Below are positions 61,714 through 64,000 of a stretch of DNA of 64,000 nucleotides, in pieces; position 1 is the first letter of the stretch, and the number at the start of each line of letters is the position of its first letter. The notes beneath the pieces are model-generated. The model saw nothing but the letters and a program-made list of their open reading frames with translations, was not told the origin of the DNA and did not search any database. The DNA lies in the NCBI RefSeq assembly GCF_001499855.1, contig NZ_LQIK01000001.1:310001-374000 (forward strand), written 5' to 3'. The DNA comes from Mycobacterium sp. GA-0227b. GTDB taxonomy: Bacteria > Actinomycetota > Actinomycetes > Mycobacteriales > Mycobacteriaceae. The position numbers and the translations under genes were made by a program.

Positions 61714-63096
61714 TCACTTTCGAGGCGGGCGCAACACGTTCATCGCCAACCGCATTATCGGCGCAGGCACCCGATCCTTGGCGGCGAGTGCGGCGTCGGC
61801 GGCGCGTCCGCGTAGCGGCGTGCCACGGCCGAAGACGCGATTGATCGGGCCGCCGGTGGGTTCGAGGTCGAAATGCAGTGGCGGCTTGCCGTCGGCGGCA
61901 CCGAGCGCATTGGATATCACGATGCGTTGAATCTCGCTGGTGCCCTCGAAGATGGTGTACAACTTGGCGTCTCGATACCACTTCTCGACGGGATGGTCAG
62001 TGATGTACCCCCAGCCGCCCATCGTCTGGATGGCGCGTTCGGTGGCGCGGACCGCGACCTCGCTGGCGGCCAGCTTGCACATCGACCCCTCGCCGCGTTC
62101 GAACGGCACGCCGCTCGCGGCCATCCAGGACGCGCGCCAGGTCAGCAGGCGGGCGGCGTCGAGCCCCGTCGCCAGTTCGGCGAGCGGAAACGCGATGCCC
62201 TGGTTGTCGATGATGGGCGCACCGAACGCTTCCCGCCGGTTCGCATACTCCGTCGCGTATTCCAGTGCAGCCCTGGCAATCCCGAGTGCTTGCGCGGCGA
62301 CCATCGGACGCGTCTGCTCGAAGGTGCCCAGTGTCGCCGAACCGGAGTGCTGCCCACCTTCGACGGCCTCGCGCGCCTTGGCGAGTTTGTGGTCGAGCTT
62401 CTCCTGACCGCCGAGCAGGTTGGCGGCCGGCACCCGGACGCTGTTGAACCTCAACTCCGCGGTATGCGACGCGCGGCAGCCGAGCTTGTCGAGCTTGCGG
62501 ACCAGCTCCAGACCAGGCGTGCCGCCGGGCACGATGAACAGCGCCTGTCCCTTGTGCCCGAGTTCTTCGTCGACGACGGCGTTGACCACATGGACGTCGG
62601 CGATGCCGCCGTTGCCGATCCACATCTTGTGGCCGTCGATGATCCAATCGTCACCGTCGCGGTGCGCGCGGGTGCGCAGGTTGCGAACGTCGCTGCCGCC
62701 TTCGGGTTCGGATATCGCCAACGCGGCCAGCTTCAGGTCCCCTGGTGTGCCGAAGCATTCGGGCGCCCACTCCAGCATCTGTTCCGGAGACGCGGCCTGC
62801 CCGATCGCGGACAGCGCGAGCGCGGGCATCACCACCGCCAGCCCGATCCCGGCGCATCCCCAGAACAGCTCCTCCATGAACATCGGCAGCGACAGCCCGG
62901 TCGGATCCCCGATGAGGTCCCGATAGAACAGCGGGCTGTAGAACCCCCGAACAGCCGCTTCTTCCAAGACCGGCCACGGGAACTCCTGACGCTGGTCGTA
63001 CTCGAGAGCAACCGGACGGATGCACTGCTCGGCGAACTCGTGTGTCCGTTGCGCGAGGTCGTGCTGGGCGGCGGTGGGCGTGAGGTCGAAGGCCAC
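61714..63096 (-). CDS. Acyl-CoA dehydrogenase
   Basis: 460 residues. FAD-dependent dehydrogenase family: ALAISEPEGGSDVRNLRTRA (FAD/substrate loop), KMWIGNGGIADV, TQTMGGWGYITDHPVEK-like segment (residues ~370-385), and LYTIFEGTSEIQRIVISNAL, where the Glu of FEGTSEIQ sits in the place of the catalytic region of many family members. Desaturates a fatty acyl-CoA or related substrate; chain type not deducible. Confidence 0.92.
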   Translation of the reverse strand: MAFDLTPTAAQHDLAQRTHEFAEQCIRPVALEYDQRQEFPWPVLEEAAVRGFYSPLFYRDLIGDPTGLSLPMFMEELFWGCAGIGLAVVMPALALSAIGQAASPEQMLEWAPECFGTPGDLKLAALAISEPEGGSDVRNLRTRAHRDGDDWIIDGHKMWIGNGGIADVHVVNAVVDEELGHKGQALFIVPGGTPGLELVRKLDKLGCRASHTAELRFNSVRVPAANLLGGQEKLDHKLAKAREAVEGGQHSGSATLGTFEQTRPMVAAQALGIARAALEYATEYANRREAFGAPIIDNQGIAFPLAELATGLDAARLLTWRASWMAASGVPFERGEGSMCKLAASEVAVRATERAIQTMGGWGYITDHPVEKWYRDAKLYTIFEGTSEIQRIVISNALGAADGKPPLHFDLEPTGGPINRVFGRGTPLRGRAADAALAAKDRVPAPIMRLAMNVLRPPRK

Positions 63097-63153
63097 GTCA
63101 GTCTGTTAGCCAGCCGAGGGCGTTGCGAAACACTTGTTCGCCAACATGACAAA

Positions 63154-63182
63154 GCCCCCGGATGCGGTGGCATCACGGGGGC
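63154..63182 (-). terminator. Terminator of the small exported-protein gene
   Basis: GCCCCCG and CGGGGGC arms with an inner GATGC/GCATC stem form a hairpin. Read on the minus strand it starts 17 bases after the stop of the gene at 63199 and is followed by TTTGT. Confidence 0.7.
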
Positions 63183-63198
63183 CTGTCTGGCGGGCGAG

Positions 63199-63498
63199 CT
63201 ACTTGATGTCTACATAGACGGTCTTGGTGGTCACCCGGGTGGTGCGGTCACCACCGACGCCGAGGCTGTTGGTCTCGGTGTAGGTCTGACCGGGGCGCAC
63301 CGCCACGACGGACGCCTTGTCCAGCGGGGCGTTGCCGATCCGGTTCACGATCACGTTGTAGCCCTGCGATTGGAGCTCGCTGATGGTCTGCTGCGCGTTT
63401 CCCGGTCCGGACGGAGCAGCCTGGACAGGCGCTGCCAGTCCGATCAGAGCGGCGGCCAAGGCGCTGGCGGCGACGGTGGCGATCCCAAACTTCTTCAT
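63199..63498 (-). CDS. Small exported protein, conserved mycobacterial type
   Basis: 99 residues. A classic signal peptide (MKKFGIATVAASALAAALIG, then LAAPVQAAP) has a likely cut after AQA/AAP near residue 28-29. The mature part (NAQQTISELQSQGYNVIVNR, ending TTKTVYVDIK) is a small beta-rich domain. The opening AQxTIxxLQxxGYxVIVNRIG is familiar from several mycobacterial secreted proteins of unknown function. ATG 63498 has AAGGG upstream. Confidence 0.82.
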   Translation of the reverse strand: MKKFGIATVAASALAAALIGLAAPVQAAPSGPGNAQQTISELQSQGYNVIVNRIGNAPLDKASVVAVRPGQTYTETNSLGVGGDRTTRVTTKTVYVDIK

Positions 63499-63724
63499 TT
63501 CGGACCCTTCTTCCCTCGTGCGTTTGGTATCCGAGCCGTGGCGTGTGTCGCGGTTCGTAGCTGCAGCTGATCTTGGAAACCACGAGGTCAACGCTTTTAA
63601 TTCCGATGGCAGAAATTGGTTGCCGGATGGCAGCAATTCGCCTGCGGGACAGCCGATCGCCGATGTTCGGACGGCCGAATACGGCCATGGCTCGCGGTAG
63701 GCTGGTCGAACGTATGATCGAACC

Positions 63725-64000
63725 GTGGGTGGGTTGAAGGGCATCGGGTACAACGGCCAGCCCGTTGCGCACGCCTTCCGCCGCGTCGACCCGCCGGTCA
63801 CCGTCCTCATAGATCTTGCCGCGGTGTTCCCGCGCGAACCGCATGCCGTCGGCGGTTACAACCCGGCGGGGCTGCAGATGCACGCCGTCGTCGACGGGCG
63901 ACTCACGTGCTGGGGCTTGTGCGAGCAGGGCCACTGGTGGGGCCTGGTCACCTACGAGATCGCCTACGGCACGCGCCGTAAGGCGGTGACGCACTGGATC
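63725..64000 (+). CDS. Hypothetical protein, 3' end off window
   Basis: 92 codons from GTG 63725 to the right edge without stop (MGGLKGIGYNGQPVAHAFRR, ..., CWGLCEQGHWWGLVTYEIAYG). The Trp- and Tyr-rich, structured C-terminal part suggests genuine coding, but no family is recognised. An ATG just upstream (63714) is in another frame and stops after seven codons. Confidence 0.6.
   Translation, partial: MGGLKGIGYNGQPVAHAFRRVDPPVTVLIDLAAVFPREPHAVGGYNPAGLQMHAVVDGRLTCWGLCEQGHWWGLVTYEIAYGTRRKAVTHWI

Noticed and set aside
61873..63570. 565-codon plus-strand ORF opposite the acyl-CoA dehydrogenase
   Set aside because: Runs through the dehydrogenase, a terminator and the exported-protein gene; cannot be a real gene.

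Overview
The window is high-GC chromosomal DNA of a mycobacterium, probably a Mycolicibacterium-type species. The evidence is the rodA-pstP-fhaB-fhaA-tRNA-Leu block at the left edge, which has the same order near oriC in Mycobacterium tuberculosis, and an ESX-1 type VII secretion locus with WhiB6, EspG1, EspH, EccA1, EccB1, split EccCa1/EccCb1, PE35, PPE68, EsxB, EsxA, EspI and EccD1. Gene assignments rest on sequence motifs and remembered family sequences; no search was run.

Layout. (1) 1-5192, core: rodA (its 3' end lies off the window), pstP, fhaB and fhaA on the minus strand with 4-base overlaps, then tRNA-Leu(CAG). (2) About 5.2-27.3 kb, an inserted defence and mobile island of about 22 kb. 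It lies between two diverged copies of the sequence that follows tRNA-Leu: a 12-bp exact repeat, then a GAAA-loop terminator hairpin. It carries a type I restriction-modification operon (hsdM, hsdS, hsdR) whose fourth gene fuses DUF262 to a Schlafen AlbA_2-like domain. Next come a convergent OLD-family ATPase/TOPRIM nuclease, then a prokaryotic ubiquitin-like operon (three-domain multi-ubiquitin protein, ThiF/E1-like adenylyltransferase, DUF6527 protein). Facing that operon is a RelE/HigB-like gene plus an HTH-ImmA/IrrE regulator, with a perfect palindrome in the shared promoter region. Then come a DUF1778/GNAT toxin-antitoxin operon extended by a HicB-like and a HEPN-like gene, several small genes, and a two-gene mobile unit (degenerate tyrosine-recombinase-like protein plus DDE-transposase-like protein).

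(3) 27.4-34.2 kb, chromosomal genes: a DUF7373-type lipoprotein, two probable flavin/F420 enzymes, a ferritin-like protein, a small GNAT protein, pirin, an EVE-domain protein and an acyl-CoA carboxylase carboxyltransferase. (4) 34.4-52.0 kb, the ESX-1 locus. WhiB6, an HTH regulator and an EspI-like ATPase lie upstream of an espG1-to-eccD1 run in which genes overlap or nearly touch. (5) 52.0-60.9 kb, a surface-signalling cluster. It holds three PknH-type sensor-domain proteins without kinases, a Ser/Thr kinase whose outer domain resembles a periplasmic metal/siderophore-binding protein, a second DUF7373 lipoprotein, an FHA protein whose C-terminal half is paralogous to the HTH regulator at 35 kb, and a zinc metallopeptidase lipoprotein. 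(6) 60.9-64.0 kb: DUF427, acyl-CoA dehydrogenase, a small exported protein and a truncated gene at the edge.

The most interesting parts are the ubiquitin-like operon with its divergent peptidase-type regulator, the RM operon with the fused DUF262-AlbA gene, and the restructured surroundings of the ESX-1 core: no espE/espF upstream, no eccE1/mycP1 in the window, and extra regulators and sensors.
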